Assembly (NCBI RefSeq): GCF_034497705.1
Contig: NZ_JAXRUV010000006.1
Span: forward strand, 62,001 to 126,000
Origin: Marinococcus luteus_A
GTDB lineage: Bacteria; Bacillota; Bacilli; Bacillales; Marinococcaceae
DNA length: 64,000 bases
Direction: 5' to 3'
Shown here: positions 40,040-49,463 of the stretch, piece after piece
Numbering within the stretch: the stretch's first letter is position 1
How the letters are laid out: each line of letters opens with the position of its first letter
Translations under genes and position numbers: made by a program
Notes under the pieces: generated by a model
Seen by the model: only the letters and a program-made list of their open reading frames with translations
Database searches by the model: none
What the model was told of the DNA's origin: nothing

Positions 40040-40621
40040 TCAAATAAACTGCTCAATGGCCCGCCACGCTTCATCTTTACCCTGGGCGGTTTCTGCAGAA
40101 AATACGACCGTCTGGTCCTCCGGCTTCAGCTTAAGCGTTTCTTTAACACGCTTTAAATGACGGGGACGTTTATTTTTCGTGATTTTGTCCGCTTTTGTTG
40201 CAATAATAACTACCGGCAGCTCATGAAATTTCAAATAATCGTACATGGCTATATCGTCTTTGGTCGGCTCGTGGCGAAAATCGATAATCATAAAAGCAGC
40301 TTTCAGCACCTCTCTGCTTTTGAGATACTCCTCCATCATTTCGCCCCAGGCTGCCCGTTCGCTTTTCGATACTTTCGCATAGCCGTAGCCGGGAACGTCT
40401 ACAAACAAAAAGCGGTCTTCGATATTATAAAAGTTAAGCGTACGTGTTTTGCCGGGCTTTGAAGAGGTCCTGGCCAGGTTTTTTCTCGCTAACAGGGAAT
40501 TAATAAACGAAGACTTCCCTACGTTGGACCTTCCGGCCAGAGCTATTTCCGGAAGTCCTCCTTCAGGGTACTGCTTAGGGCTGACCGCGCTTATAACCAG
40601 CTCCGATTTATGAACTTTCAT
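40040..40621 (-). CDS. engB: ribosome biogenesis GTPase EngB (YsxC)
   Basis: Essential GTPase in 50S subunit maturation. The 193 residues have G1 GRSNVGKSS, G2-region KPGKTRTLNF, G3 DVPGYGYA, G4 TKADK and G5-like FSAETAQG. The ATG after GGAGGAG overlaps the lon stop by 14 bp, so lon and engB are one operon as in B. subtilis. Confidence 0.96.
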   Translation of the reverse strand: MKVHKSELVISAVSPKQYPEGGLPEIALAGRSNVGKSSFINSLLARKNLARTSSKPGKTRTLNFYNIEDRFLFVDVPGYGYAKVSKSERAAWGEMMEEYLKSREVLKAAFMIIDFRHEPTKDDIAMYDYLKFHELPVVIIATKADKITKNKRPRHLKRVKETLKLKPEDQTVVFSAETAQGKDEAWRAIEQFI

Positions 40622-42941
40622 TTTTCTCCTCCAATGCTTCTTTTAACACTTCATCGAGATGCTTCACCGTGATAAATGTAATATCTTTTTTTATGCTCTC
40701 CGGTATATCTTCCAAATCTTTCTCATTATCGGCGGGGATTAGGATCGTCGTCAGTCCGGCGCGGTGGGCGCTCATTGATTTTTCCTTCAGTCCACCAATC
40801 GGAAGGACTCTGCCGCGCAGAGTAATTTCGCCGGTCATCCCTACTTCCTTTTTCACTTTCCGGCCGGACAGGGCGGACACCAGAGCTGTTGCAATCGTAA
40901 TGCCGGCGGAGGGTCCGTCTTTTGGGGTGGCCCCTTCCGGAACGTGAATATGAATGTCCCATTTTTCCTGAAAATCCGGATCGACGCCCCACTCATCTGC
41001 TTTAGAGCGAATATAACTGAATGCTGCCTGCGCGGATTCCTTCATGACGTCGCCGAGCTTTCCGGTTAATTGCAGCTGTCCGTTTCCTTTTGCGAGAGAA
41101 ACTTCAATAGATAAAGTCGTTCCGCCGGCAGCTGTGTAGGCTAGACCGGTGGCCGCTCCGACCTGATCTTCCTCCTCTGCACGCCCGTAGCGGTACCGCG
41201 GACGCCCAAGCAGTTCTTCAATTTTCGCGGGAGTTACTACTACTTTTTTGTTCTCTCCCATCACGATCAGCTTTGCTGCTTTCCTGCACACCGCTGCAAT
41301 TTCTCTTTCGAGTCCACGGACTCCTGCTTCTCTCGTATACTCGCGTATGAGCTTCAAAAGAGCTCCCTGACGGAACTGGATGCTTCCTTTGGTTAAGCCG
41401 TTTTCTTTAATCTGCTTTTCCACAAGATGATTTTTGGCAATACCCTCTTTTTCGATTTCAGTGTAACCTGCAATGCGGATAACCTCCATCCGGTCGAGCA
41501 GCGGCTCAGGGATGGTGTTCATATTGTTCGCCGTGGTAATAAACATCGTCTTGGAAAGATCATAAGGCTCTTCCACATAATGATCTTCAAATGTATTGTT
41601 TTGTTCCGGGTCAAGCACTTCAAGCATTGCTGAAGATGGGTCTCCCCGGAAATCACTGGCCATTTTGTCGATTTCATCAAGCAGAAATACCGGATTAATG
41701 GTCCCTGCTTTTTTCATTCCCTGAATAATACGTCCAGGCATAGCTCCGACATAGGTTTTGCGATGCCCGCGAATTTCTGCTTCATCCCGGATGCCTCCAA
41801 GGCTCATTCTAGTGAAATTACGGTCGAGCGAGCGCGCAATGGAACGTGCCAGCGACGTTTTTCCGACACCTGGCGGTCCGGTCAGACATAGAATCGGGCC
41901 TTTCACGGATTCTGTCAGCTGCTGCACGGCTAAGTGCTCAAGTACCCGGTCCTTCACCTTTTCTAGTCCATAATGATCTTCATCGAGAACCCGCTGGGCC
42001 CGCTTAATATCGAGCTGGTCTTCAGTTTCCTCATACCACGGTATATCCACAAGCCATTCGATATATGTCCGGATAACGGAAGTCTCTGCAGAAGCCCCTG
42101 GCATCTTTTCGTAGCGGCGGAGCTCCCGCTCAGCTTTTTCCTGAACCTGTTCGGGCATTTTTGCCTGCTGAATTTTTTCTCTGAGTTCATCGACTTCACT
42201 TTCTTTTCCATCAGTCTCTCCGAGTTCTTTTTGGATCGCCCGCATTTGTTCGCGCAGGTAGTATTCACGCTGCGTTTTTTCCATCGATTTTTTCACGCGC
42301 TGCCCGATTTGATTTTCAAGACCTAATACTTCCTGTTCTTTCTGCAGAATATCGATAATTTTGCGCAGACGCTCCGAAGCGGTGAATTGCTCGAGCAGCT
42401 CCTGCTTCTCTGCTACTTTTAACGGCAGATGAGAGCTGATCATATCAGCGAGACGGTCGGCCCCTGCAATGTCCTGCACCGATTGGATCGTTTCACTGGA
42501 AATGCGCTTAGAAGCAGTGGCATACTGTTCAAAAGCTTCCAGCGCCTTTCTCATTAACGCCTGTTCCTCAGCCGAATCTGCGTGCTCTTCCGTAGGCAGC
42601 ACTTCCATTTCCACTTCAAAAAAAGCATCCTTATCGATAAATTCTTTTATCTCTGCGCGCTCCAAACCTTCCACAAGTACACGGATGGTTCCGTTTGGAA
42701 GCTTCAGCATCTGCTTAATTTTTGCCACTGTACCGACATGGTACACATCAGCTTCGCCCGGATTATCTACTGATAAATCCTTCTGCGTTACGAGGAGAAT
42801 CCGGCTGTCTTTCGCATTCGCCTGCTCAAGGGCTTCCACCGATTTATCCCTGCCCACATCCAAATGGAGCACCATCGACGGGAACACAAGCAGCCCGCGA
42901 AGCGGCAGCATCGGTATGGAGATCGTTGTTGTATTTGGCAT
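40608..42941 (-). CDS. lon: ATP-dependent protease Lon
   Basis: Cytosolic AAA+ serine protease. The 777-residue protein has the LON substrate domain (MLPLRGLLVFPSMVLHLDVGR), a coiled coil, the ATPase with GPPGVGKTSL and FLLDEIDK, and the protease domain with catalytic serine in KDGPSAGI and lysine in GLKEKSMSAHRAG. It is a LonA type. The forespore paralogue LonB, found between lonA and clpX in B. subtilis, is absent here. Confidence 0.97.
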   Translation of the reverse strand: MPNTTTISIPMLPLRGLLVFPSMVLHLDVGRDKSVEALEQANAKDSRILLVTQKDLSVDNPGEADVYHVGTVAKIKQMLKLPNGTIRVLVEGLERAEIKEFIDKDAFFEVEMEVLPTEEHADSAEEQALMRKALEAFEQYATASKRISSETIQSVQDIAGADRLADMISSHLPLKVAEKQELLEQFTASERLRKIIDILQKEQEVLGLENQIGQRVKKSMEKTQREYYLREQMRAIQKELGETDGKESEVDELREKIQQAKMPEQVQEKAERELRRYEKMPGASAETSVIRTYIEWLVDIPWYEETEDQLDIKRAQRVLDEDHYGLEKVKDRVLEHLAVQQLTESVKGPILCLTGPPGVGKTSLARSIARSLDRNFTRMSLGGIRDEAEIRGHRKTYVGAMPGRIIQGMKKAGTINPVFLLDEIDKMASDFRGDPSSAMLEVLDPEQNNTFEDHYVEEPYDLSKTMFITTANNMNTIPEPLLDRMEVIRIAGYTEIEKEGIAKNHLVEKQIKENGLTKGSIQFRQGALLKLIREYTREAGVRGLEREIAAVCRKAAKLIVMGENKKVVVTPAKIEELLGRPRYRYGRAEEEDQVGAATGLAYTAAGGTTLSIEVSLAKGNGQLQLTGKLGDVMKESAQAAFSYIRSKADEWGVDPDFQEKWDIHIHVPEGATPKDGPSAGITIATALVSALSGRKVKKEVGMTGEITLRGRVLPIGGLKEKSMSAHRAGLTTILIPADNEKDLEDIPESIKKDITFITVKHLDEVLKEALEEKNESS

Positions 42942-43106
42942 TCGCTAACACCTCTATTGTCAAATTATGTTCGTTTGCTTTGCAGTGATGCGGTTATTAC
43001 GTACTAAAGGTATACTATTTATTTTATCCTATTTATAAAATTACTGTCTATGAAACATTACTCATTGACAGGAAGTCGTCTATAAATGCTATGTATAAAT
43101 AATCAG

Positions 43107-43135
43107 AACCCCCGCACCATACGGATGCGGGGGTT
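43107..43135 (-). terminator. terminator of clpX
   Basis: Ten-pair GC-rich stem AACCCCCGCA/TGCGGGGGTT with a 9-nt loop. The minus strand continues TTCTGATTATT; it sits between clpX and lon and may act on either strand. Confidence 0.75.
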
Positions 43136-43173
43136 TCTGTATAAGGTCCCTTTTCATTCAGGCGAAAAACCGT

Positions 43174-44448
43174 TTATGCACTTTCTTTTGGTTTGTACTG
43201 TTTTAATGTTACTTCTTTGCCATCTTTTGTTTTCAGAAGAGGCGATCCGTCACTATCTACGCTCTCTGCTGTAATAGTGCAGGAAACAATTTCTTCTTTA
43301 GAAGGCAGATCATACATTACATCAAGCATAATCCCTTCGATGATGGAACGCAGACCACGTGCTCCGGTCTTCCGTTCAATTGCTTTTCGCGAAATCGCAC
43401 GCAGCGCATCTTCGGTGAATTCAAGCTCAACTTCATCCATTTCGAGCAGTTTCTGATACTGCTTGACGAGCGCGTTTTTCGGCTGAGTCAGGATCTCAAT
43501 CAATGCTTCCTCGTCTAATTGCGACAAGCTAGAAATAACAGGGATCCGGCCGATAAATTCAGGAATAAGACCATAGCGCAGCAGGTCTTCCGGAAGAATC
43601 CGGCTCATGTATTCATCGTGGCCCATTTCAGCATTTTCAGACTCTGCTCCAAAACCGATAATTTTACGTCCGAGGCGTTCTTTTACAATCTGTTCGATGC
43701 CATCAAACGCACCACCGCAGATGAAGAGCACATTGCTCGTATCGATCTGGATAAATTCCTGATGAGGATGCTTTCTGCCTCCCTGCGGAGGAACACTGGC
43801 TGTAGTACCTTCCAGAATTTTCAGCAGCGCCTGCTGAACCCCTTCTCCGGATACGTCACGGGTGATGGAAGGATTTTCTGATTTGCGGGCTACTTTATCG
43901 ATTTCATCGATGTAAATAATCCCTTTTTCTGCTTTTTCTGTATCATAATCAGCTGCCTGGATCAGCTTCAGCAGAATGTTTTCCACATCTTCACCTACAT
44001 ACCCTGCTTCCGTTAAGGAAGTTGCGTCTGCGATCGCAAATGGAACGTTCAAAATACGGGCCAGCGTCTGCGCTAATAGCGTTTTTCCGCTCCCGGTCGG
44101 GCCTAAGAGCGCTATATTACTTTTAGCCAGTTCCACGTCGTCGGTTTTCTTTGTGGAATTTACCCGTTTATAGTGGTTATAGACAGCTACAGAAAGCGAT
44201 TTTTTCGCTCTTTCCTGGCCGATAACATAATCATCAAGTGTTTCATTGATTTCGTATGGCTTCGGTATTTCTTCAAATTCCACTTCTTCTTCTGAACCTA
44301 ATTCTTCCTCCACGATCTCTGTGCACAGTTCAATACATTCGTCACAAATGTATACGCCGGGCCCTGCGACCAGTTTACGAACCTGATCCTGAGTTTTTCC
44401 ACAGAAGGAACATTTCAATTGGCCTTTTTCTTCATTGAATTTAATCAA
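43174..44448 (-). CDS. clpX: ClpX, ATP-dependent unfoldase of the ClpXP protease
   Basis: AAA+ unfoldase that delivers substrates to ClpP. The 424 residues have the N-terminal zinc-binding domain (CSFCG...CDEC), Walker A LGPTGSGKT, the pore loop with GYVGEDVENIL, Walker B IIYIDEIDKVA and a ClpP-contacting IGF loop in KIIGFGAE. I prefer the TTG at 44448, six bases after GAGGGGTGA, because it gives (M)IKFNEEKGQLKCSFCG as in B. subtilis; a GTG three codons earlier is the alternative. Confidence 0.93.
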   Translation of the reverse strand: MIKFNEEKGQLKCSFCGKTQDQVRKLVAGPGVYICDECIELCTEIVEEELGSEEEVEFEEIPKPYEINETLDDYVIGQERAKKSLSVAVYNHYKRVNSTKKTDDVELAKSNIALLGPTGSGKTLLAQTLARILNVPFAIADATSLTEAGYVGEDVENILLKLIQAADYDTEKAEKGIIYIDEIDKVARKSENPSITRDVSGEGVQQALLKILEGTTASVPPQGGRKHPHQEFIQIDTSNVLFICGGAFDGIEQIVKERLGRKIIGFGAESENAEMGHDEYMSRILPEDLLRYGLIPEFIGRIPVISSLSQLDEEALIEILTQPKNALVKQYQKLLEMDEVELEFTEDALRAISRKAIERKTGARGLRSIIEGIMLDVMYDLPSKEEIVSCTITAESVDSDGSPLLKTKDGKEVTLKQYKPKESA

Positions 44449-44457
44449 CTGGTTCAC

Positions 44458-44775
44458 CCCTCACCTAAATATGAAACATTTAAAGCAGCGTAATGTATAC
44501 AATCAATCCGCCTGACAAAGCCCTTCGATGACTTTTTTCAAAACGGCATATTCTCTGCTCTGCCTAAACACAATTATTAATTCTTCGTTTACTATATAGG
44601 AAGTTTTTAAATAACACAATTATTGCGCTTGAGTTGAATTGTATCATACTTTTCTATGGAAATCGAAACAATACCCTTTACTCGGAGCAGCCGGAATGTG
44701 CTGATTTTTGACCATTTCAGGCGGAAAAATCCTGAAGGCATACTTCACCCTCAGGATTTTATCAGCATTTCTGCC
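44458..44775. other. tig-clpX intergenic region
   Basis: This 318-bp gap contains the tig terminator (44725-44760) and, on the minus strand, an extended -10 TGATACAAT (44638-44646) that may start the clpX transcript. The rest is AT-rich and shows no ORF or RNA motif I recognise. Confidence 0.5.
44725..44760 (-). terminator. terminator of tig
   Basis: Ten-pair stem AAAATCCTGA/TCAGGATTTT with an AT-rich closing base region and a T run on the minus strand. Confidence 0.82.
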
Positions 44776-46113
44776 TTATTCGTTTTCTGCTTCTTCAGCT
44801 TCCGGTTCTTCTTTCTTCGGTACAGTTTTGCTGTGCTCGACCAGATAATCGATAGCACGCTGCAGACGAAGATCCTGCTTCAGCATATCCACGCCGCCCT
44901 GCATTTCGATAAGGCTGCGGATTTCTTCTTTATCGCGCTGATACATATCAGCCATTTTTTGAAGTTCATTTTCTACATCTTCTTCACTTGCTTCGAGGTT
45001 TTCCTGCTCAGCTACAGCTTCAAGAGTCAGGTTCATGCGTACGCGTTTTTCAGCTTCCGGCTGGAACTGCTCTTTCATGCCTTCTTCGTCCGTACCAGTA
45101 ACCTGCTGGTACATTTCAAGAGTCATTCCCTGGGACTGAAGGCGCTGGCTGAATTCCTGAAGCATGCGGTCAGATTCTGTATTGATCATTGCCTGTGGAA
45201 TTTCTGCAGAAGCTTTTTCTGCTGCTTCTTCAACTACAGCGTCGCGCTCGTGATGTTCTTTTTCATGCTCACGGTCGTGTTCAAGCTGATGGCGCACTGC
45301 CTGTTTAAGCTCGTCGAGCGTTTCTGCTTCATGCTCTTCTACGTCTTTCGCAAATTCATCGTCGAGCTCTGGAAGCTCTTTACGCTTGATTTCGTGAAGT
45401 TTAACATGAAAGACAGCTTCCTGCCCGGCAAGATTTTCAGCATGGTACTCTTCCGGGAAAGTAACTGTAATATCTTTTTCTGTGCCCGGCTGCATGCCTA
45501 CAACCTGCTCTTCAAATCCTGGAATGAAGGAATTAGAGCCGATTTCAAGCGAGTGGTTTTCCGCACTCCCGCCTTCAAAAGCTTCACCGTCGACAAAACC
45601 TTCGAAGTCGAGTACAGCGGTGTCTCCATCCTGCACTTCGCCCTCTTCCACTACAGCAAGATCTGCGTATTTGCTTTGAAGATTTTCAAGCTCCTGGTTT
45701 ACCTCTTCTTCTGATACAGAGGTGTCAAACTCTTCTACTTCCAGCCCTTTAATTTCACCGAGTTCTACTTCCGGCTTTACGGTTACTGTAGCAGTGAATT
45801 TCAGGTCTTTGCCTTTTTCCACTTCTTCCACATCAATTTCCGGGCGGTCCACTGGCTCAATACCCGCTTCATCAACTGCTTCGGCATAAACATCCGGAAG
45901 CAGGATGTCCAAGGCATCCTGGTATAAAGACTCTACTCCAAAGCGGCTTTCGAAAAGCTTCCGTGGCACTTTCCCTTTACGAAATCCTGGAATAGATACA
46001 TCGTTTTTCACTTTATCAAATGCTTGATCCAGAGCTTTGTCAAACCGTTCCGATTCTACGTCTACGGTTAAGACTCCCTGGTTTCCTTCTTTCTTTTCCC
46101 AACTGGCATTCAT
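44776..46113 (-). CDS. tig: trigger factor, ribosome-associated chaperone
   Basis: Peptidyl-prolyl isomerase and nascent-chain chaperone. The 445 residues have the ribosome-binding signature GFRKGKVPRKLFE at about 42-54, a FKBP-type domain (GDTAVLDFEGFVDGEAFEGG, IPGFEEQVVGM) and a long helical C-terminal arm. The protein is very acidic, ending EPEAEEAENE. It is monocistronic with a good promoter and terminator, upstream of clpX as in B. subtilis. Confidence 0.96.
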   Translation of the reverse strand: MNASWEKKEGNQGVLTVDVESERFDKALDQAFDKVKNDVSIPGFRKGKVPRKLFESRFGVESLYQDALDILLPDVYAEAVDEAGIEPVDRPEIDVEEVEKGKDLKFTATVTVKPEVELGEIKGLEVEEFDTSVSEEEVNQELENLQSKYADLAVVEEGEVQDGDTAVLDFEGFVDGEAFEGGSAENHSLEIGSNSFIPGFEEQVVGMQPGTEKDITVTFPEEYHAENLAGQEAVFHVKLHEIKRKELPELDDEFAKDVEEHEAETLDELKQAVRHQLEHDREHEKEHHERDAVVEEAAEKASAEIPQAMINTESDRMLQEFSQRLQSQGMTLEMYQQVTGTDEEGMKEQFQPEAEKRVRMNLTLEAVAEQENLEASEEDVENELQKMADMYQRDKEEIRSLIEMQGGVDMLKQDLRLQRAIDYLVEHSKTVPKKEEPEAEEAENE

Positions 46114-46161
46114 TCAAATTCCCTCCAAATAACTAGGTTCTACCGTGTAAACAACTACCCT

Positions 46162-46189
46162 ATTATAACATAACACTAAACCATTTCAA
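46162..46189 (-). promoter_or_regulatory. promoter of tig
   Basis: TTGAAA (46184-46189), 16 bp, TATAAT (46162-46167), with an upstream TG forming an extended -10. Confidence 0.8.
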
Positions 46190-46257
46190 TGAATGATTCA
46201 TTTTCCGCTAAACTTACTCCCACAAGGGATTAAACTTCACTTTCAAATAGGGGCTTT

Positions 46258-47277
46258 TCAGATTTCCTGAATGAACCCCTGGATTCTTTCGTATTCCTGC
46301 TGCATCGATTTAAAGCTTGGTTCAGCTACTCCGTAAAAATCCCTGATAGTCTGTTCATCCGGGAGTGGCTCAAACTGCCGGAACGTCTCAAAATGCAGCA
46401 CCGCTGCCAGCACTTCAATCTGAACCGAAGGAGGAAAAGGATAGTAATACAACAGCAGCTGCTGCAGCAGCTCTTTCGCGTGCTGCAGAAGAACTGGATC
46501 CTTGTCCCCCAGTGAACGGTCGAGCAGAAACGAGGACTCTTTATATGAACTGCTTTCTTCTAAAGACGGAAGCGTTGACGGTGCAAACTCCCCTTTCCTG
46601 CCCAGCTTCTGTACCCAGACAGCATCTTCGACCTGCCAGTCCTTCAGAAGCAGAAGAAGGAAGCTTTTCATTAATGGCGATGTCTCTGGACGAGCCAGCA
46701 GTTCTCTTATTGCAGGCATCCATTTTTCCGGCCCTTCTTTTCGAAGTACGTTTAATACATGAAGCTTCTGGTCCTCCGTCCCCATTTGAAGCACCATTTC
46801 CCATTCCACTGGAAGCGAAGAACGTCCCTCAGGCGTTGTATCGTTTTCTTCCGTTTCTGATTCCATCTGTGTCATGCCGTCGGCCAGGGCGTATAATTCC
46901 TGAAACTGTTCTCTTAGATGGGCAGGTACTTCTTTTGTATTCTGTACTTCATCCAGCGTTTCAATTACCTGGTCGTACCTGCCAAGCTGGGCTAACACCG
47001 GTACGTATACGTGCAGAATTTCGAGGAAGTCACTGGTGTTGTCTTTAAGCAGTTCTTCTGCCCACCCGGCTGCTTCCTGCAGCTGTCCTGCTTCCGCATA
47101 AGCTAAAAGAAGACCATAGGAGGCGTCCGGGTTATCACTCTCATGAACCAGTGCCTGGCGAAAAACATTTACAGCCTGCTCCTTTTCCCCGGACTTCAGC
47201 TGCTCGAGCCCCTGCTTAACCAATTGCCCGGCTGTCCCGGGGAAAGAAACAACCTTCTGATTCAGCCGTTTATCCAT
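46258..47277 (-). CDS. ysoA: TPR-repeat protein, YsoA-like
   Basis: A 339-residue soluble protein. Residues 15-140 form TPR-like helical pairs (QLVKQGLEQLKSGEKEQAVNVFRQALV, ASYGLLLAYAEAGQLQEAAGWAEELL). The second half is a helical region with low conservation. In B. subtilis ysoA has the same place between tig and leuD. Function unknown, probably protein interaction. The ATG at 47277 follows AAGGAGG by six bases; the extension to 47298 is unsupported. Confidence 0.82.
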   Translation of the reverse strand: MDKRLNQKVVSFPGTAGQLVKQGLEQLKSGEKEQAVNVFRQALVHESDNPDASYGLLLAYAEAGQLQEAAGWAEELLKDNTSDFLEILHVYVPVLAQLGRYDQVIETLDEVQNTKEVPAHLREQFQELYALADGMTQMESETEENDTTPEGRSSLPVEWEMVLQMGTEDQKLHVLNVLRKEGPEKWMPAIRELLARPETSPLMKSFLLLLLKDWQVEDAVWVQKLGRKGEFAPSTLPSLEESSSYKESSFLLDRSLGDKDPVLLQHAKELLQQLLLYYYPFPPSVQIEVLAAVLHFETFRQFEPLPDEQTIRDFYGVAEPSFKSMQQEYERIQGFIQEI

Positions 47278-47390
47278 CTGCAGCCTCCTTCTTTGCAAAT
47301 CCGCTATGCCAGTAGATCGTAAACCTTTTGTATGGGCAGAACCAAATAGTATATGTATGTATGAATAACTGCGTTCATTAGAGCTTAATG

Positions 47391-47423
47391 TAAAAATGAA
47401 GACGGCCGCTGTGGGCCGCCTTC
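47391..47423 (-). terminator. terminator of the ilv-leu operon
   Basis: Ten-pair stem GAAGGCGGCC/GGCCGTCTTC with one wobble, followed by ATTTTTA on the minus strand, 4 bp after the leuD stop. Confidence 0.88.
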
Positions 47424-47427
47424 CCCG

Positions 47428-48018
47428 TTAAACTTTGACCCGTTTTTCATAAGCTTCAATATCTTCTTCATATTGAAGCGTAATACTAATTTCATCCCAT
47501 CCATTTAACAGCATTTCCTTCCAATAGGGATCTATCTCAAATGTTGCCTGAAAATCCGCATCCTTATCAAAGATTTGCTGATCCTGTAAGTCTACTGTCA
47601 AGTGGTATTCTTTATCATTCCCATTCCGCATCAGTTCATAAACCTGATCTTCGGGCAGCCTCACCGGCAGTATCCCGTTTTTGACGCAGTTATTGTAAAA
47701 AATATCTGAATAACTGGGAGCAATAATAACGCGAAACCCATAGTCCTGAAGGGCCCAGGGGGCGTGCTCCCTCGAAGAGCCCGAGCCAAAATTATGATCG
47801 GCAATCAAAATTGAGGCATTGGCTGCTGACGGGTAGTTCAGCTCAAAGGAAGGGTCTTCTTCTCCATCTGACTTGAAGCGCCAGTCGAAAAATAAAAACT
47901 GGCCGAATCCGGTACGTTCTACGCGTTTTAAAAACTGCTTCGGAATAATCTGGTCCGTGTCCACGTTTGCACGTTCAAGTACTGCCGTGTTTCCTTCGTG
48001 CACTGTGAGTGCTTCCAT
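47428..48018 (-). CDS. leuD: 3-isopropylmalate dehydratase small subunit
   Basis: Swivelling subunit of isopropylmalate isomerase. The 196-residue protein contains NVDTDQIIPKQFLKRVERTGFGQFLF near the N-terminus and the substrate loop FGSGSSREHAPWAL. It is the last gene of ilvB-ilvH-ilvC-leuA-leuB-leuC-leuD, 12 bp after leuC, with consensus AAGGAGGT before the ATG. Confidence 0.96.
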   Translation of the reverse strand: MEALTVHEGNTAVLERANVDTDQIIPKQFLKRVERTGFGQFLFFDWRFKSDGEEDPSFELNYPSAANASILIADHNFGSGSSREHAPWALQDYGFRVIIAPSYSDIFYNNCVKNGILPVRLPEDQVYELMRNGNDKEYHLTVDLQDQQIFDKDADFQATFEIDPYWKEMLLNGWDEISITLQYEEDIEAYEKRVKV

Positions 48019-48030
48019 GCTGCCACCTCC

Positions 48031-49446
48031 TTATGAAGAAACCGTTTGATCTAATTTTCGTACATCCACAAAGTGTCCGTATATAGCAGCCCCTGCTGCC
48101 ATAGCCGGGCTGACCAGATGGGTTCTTGCACCTTTTCCCTGTCTGCCTTCAAAGTTTCTGTTGGACGTGGAGGCACAGCGCTCTCCCTCCGGTACAAAAT
48201 CAGGGTTCATGCCAAGGCACATGCTGCACCCGGAGTCTCTCCACTCAAATCCAGCTTCCTTAAATACCTGATCGAGTCCTTCTTCCTCTGCCTGCAGTTT
48301 TACCTGCTGGGAGCCAGGCACCACCATCGCGCGGATACCGTCAGCTACTTTATTGCCGCGGATAATTTTAGCAGCCTCACGAAGATCTCCGATACGTGCG
48401 TTGGTACAGGAACCAAGAAACACGTGCTGCACATGAATATCTGTAATTTTCGTCCCCGGCTCCAAAGCCATATAGTCGAGCGATGTTTTGATCACTTTTT
48501 TCTCTGTGGCACTTTTACCATCTTCCGGATAAGGAACCGTACCGTGAATACCAACACCCTGAGACGGGTTGGTTCCCCAGGTCACCATCGGTTCGATTTC
48601 ATCTGCAGGGATCACTACGCGCTCGTCGTATTCAGCTCCTTCATCTGTAGCAAGCTGACGCCACTGCTCCACCTTTTCGTCAAATTCTGCGCCTTCCGGC
48701 ACGAACCGACGGCCCTTCAAGTAATCGAACGTCACCTGGTCCGGGCTGATCAGGCCGGCACGAGCCCCGGCTTCGATGGACATGTTACAGATCGTCATCC
48801 GCTCTTCCATCGTCAGACCGCTAATTGCCTCACCGGTATATTCCAGTACATAACCGCTGCCAAAATCAACGCCGAATTTAGCGATGATCGACAAAATAAT
48901 GTCCTTGGCTGTGACTCCGGTGCCGAGTCTTCCGTCCACATGGACTTCCATCGTTTTTGGAGGAGACTGCCAAAGCGTCTGAGTGGCAAGCACATGCTCC
49001 ACTTCACTTGTGCCGATACCAAAGGCAAGAGCTCCAAAAGCTCCGTGGGTGGACGTATGGCTGTCGCCGCACACGATCGTTTTTCCTGGCTGGGTCAGGC
49101 CGAGCTCTGGGCCGATAATGTGGACAATGCCATTGTTCGGGCTGTGAATGTCAGCAAGCTCCACTCCAAATTCCTTACAGTTGTCAAACAGCGTATCAAT
49201 CTGTTTTTTCGAAATGGCATCCGTAATAGACTCCCGGTTCAGCGTCGGTACGTTATGGTCCATCGTTGCAAAGGTCAGGTCCGGACGCCTCACCGGACGC
49301 CCGCTCAGCCGAAGGCCTTCAAATGCCTGCGGGGACGTGACTTCGTGGACCATATGAAGATCAACATACATTAAATTCGGTTTGCCCGCTTCGGCACGAA
49401 CAGCATGTTCGTTCCAAATTTTATCGATGATTGTTCTCGGCTTCAT
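48031..49446 (-). CDS. leuC: 3-isopropylmalate dehydratase large subunit
   Basis: Aconitase-type [4Fe-4S] subunit that isomerises isopropylmalate in leucine synthesis. The 471 residues contain GDSHTSTHGAFGALAFGIGTSE, the cluster cysteines in FLGSCTNARIGD and in SGCSMCLGMNPD, and STSNRNFEGRQGKGARTHLVSPAMAA. The ATG at 49446 (MKPRTIIDKIW) follows AAAGGAGG; the longer frame would overlap leuB. Confidence 0.96.
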   Translation of the reverse strand: MKPRTIIDKIWNEHAVRAEAGKPNLMYVDLHMVHEVTSPQAFEGLRLSGRPVRRPDLTFATMDHNVPTLNRESITDAISKKQIDTLFDNCKEFGVELADIHSPNNGIVHIIGPELGLTQPGKTIVCGDSHTSTHGAFGALAFGIGTSEVEHVLATQTLWQSPPKTMEVHVDGRLGTGVTAKDIILSIIAKFGVDFGSGYVLEYTGEAISGLTMEERMTICNMSIEAGARAGLISPDQVTFDYLKGRRFVPEGAEFDEKVEQWRQLATDEGAEYDERVVIPADEIEPMVTWGTNPSQGVGIHGTVPYPEDGKSATEKKVIKTSLDYMALEPGTKITDIHVQHVFLGSCTNARIGDLREAAKIIRGNKVADGIRAMVVPGSQQVKLQAEEEGLDQVFKEAGFEWRDSGCSMCLGMNPDFVPEGERCASTSNRNFEGRQGKGARTHLVSPAMAAGAAIYGHFVDVRKLDQTVSS

Positions 49447-49463
49447 GGAAGTTCCTCCTTTTA

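Noticed and set aside
44656..45714. 352-codon plus-strand frame rich in F, L and H
   Set aside because: Antisense to trigger factor; the acidic GAA/GAG codons of tig read as phenylalanine and leucine on the other strand. No promoter or ribosome site.
48073..49374. 433-codon open frame on the plus strand
   Set aside because: Exactly antisense to leuC, low-complexity composition rich in C, H and R, and no ribosome site; a shadow of a conserved gene.
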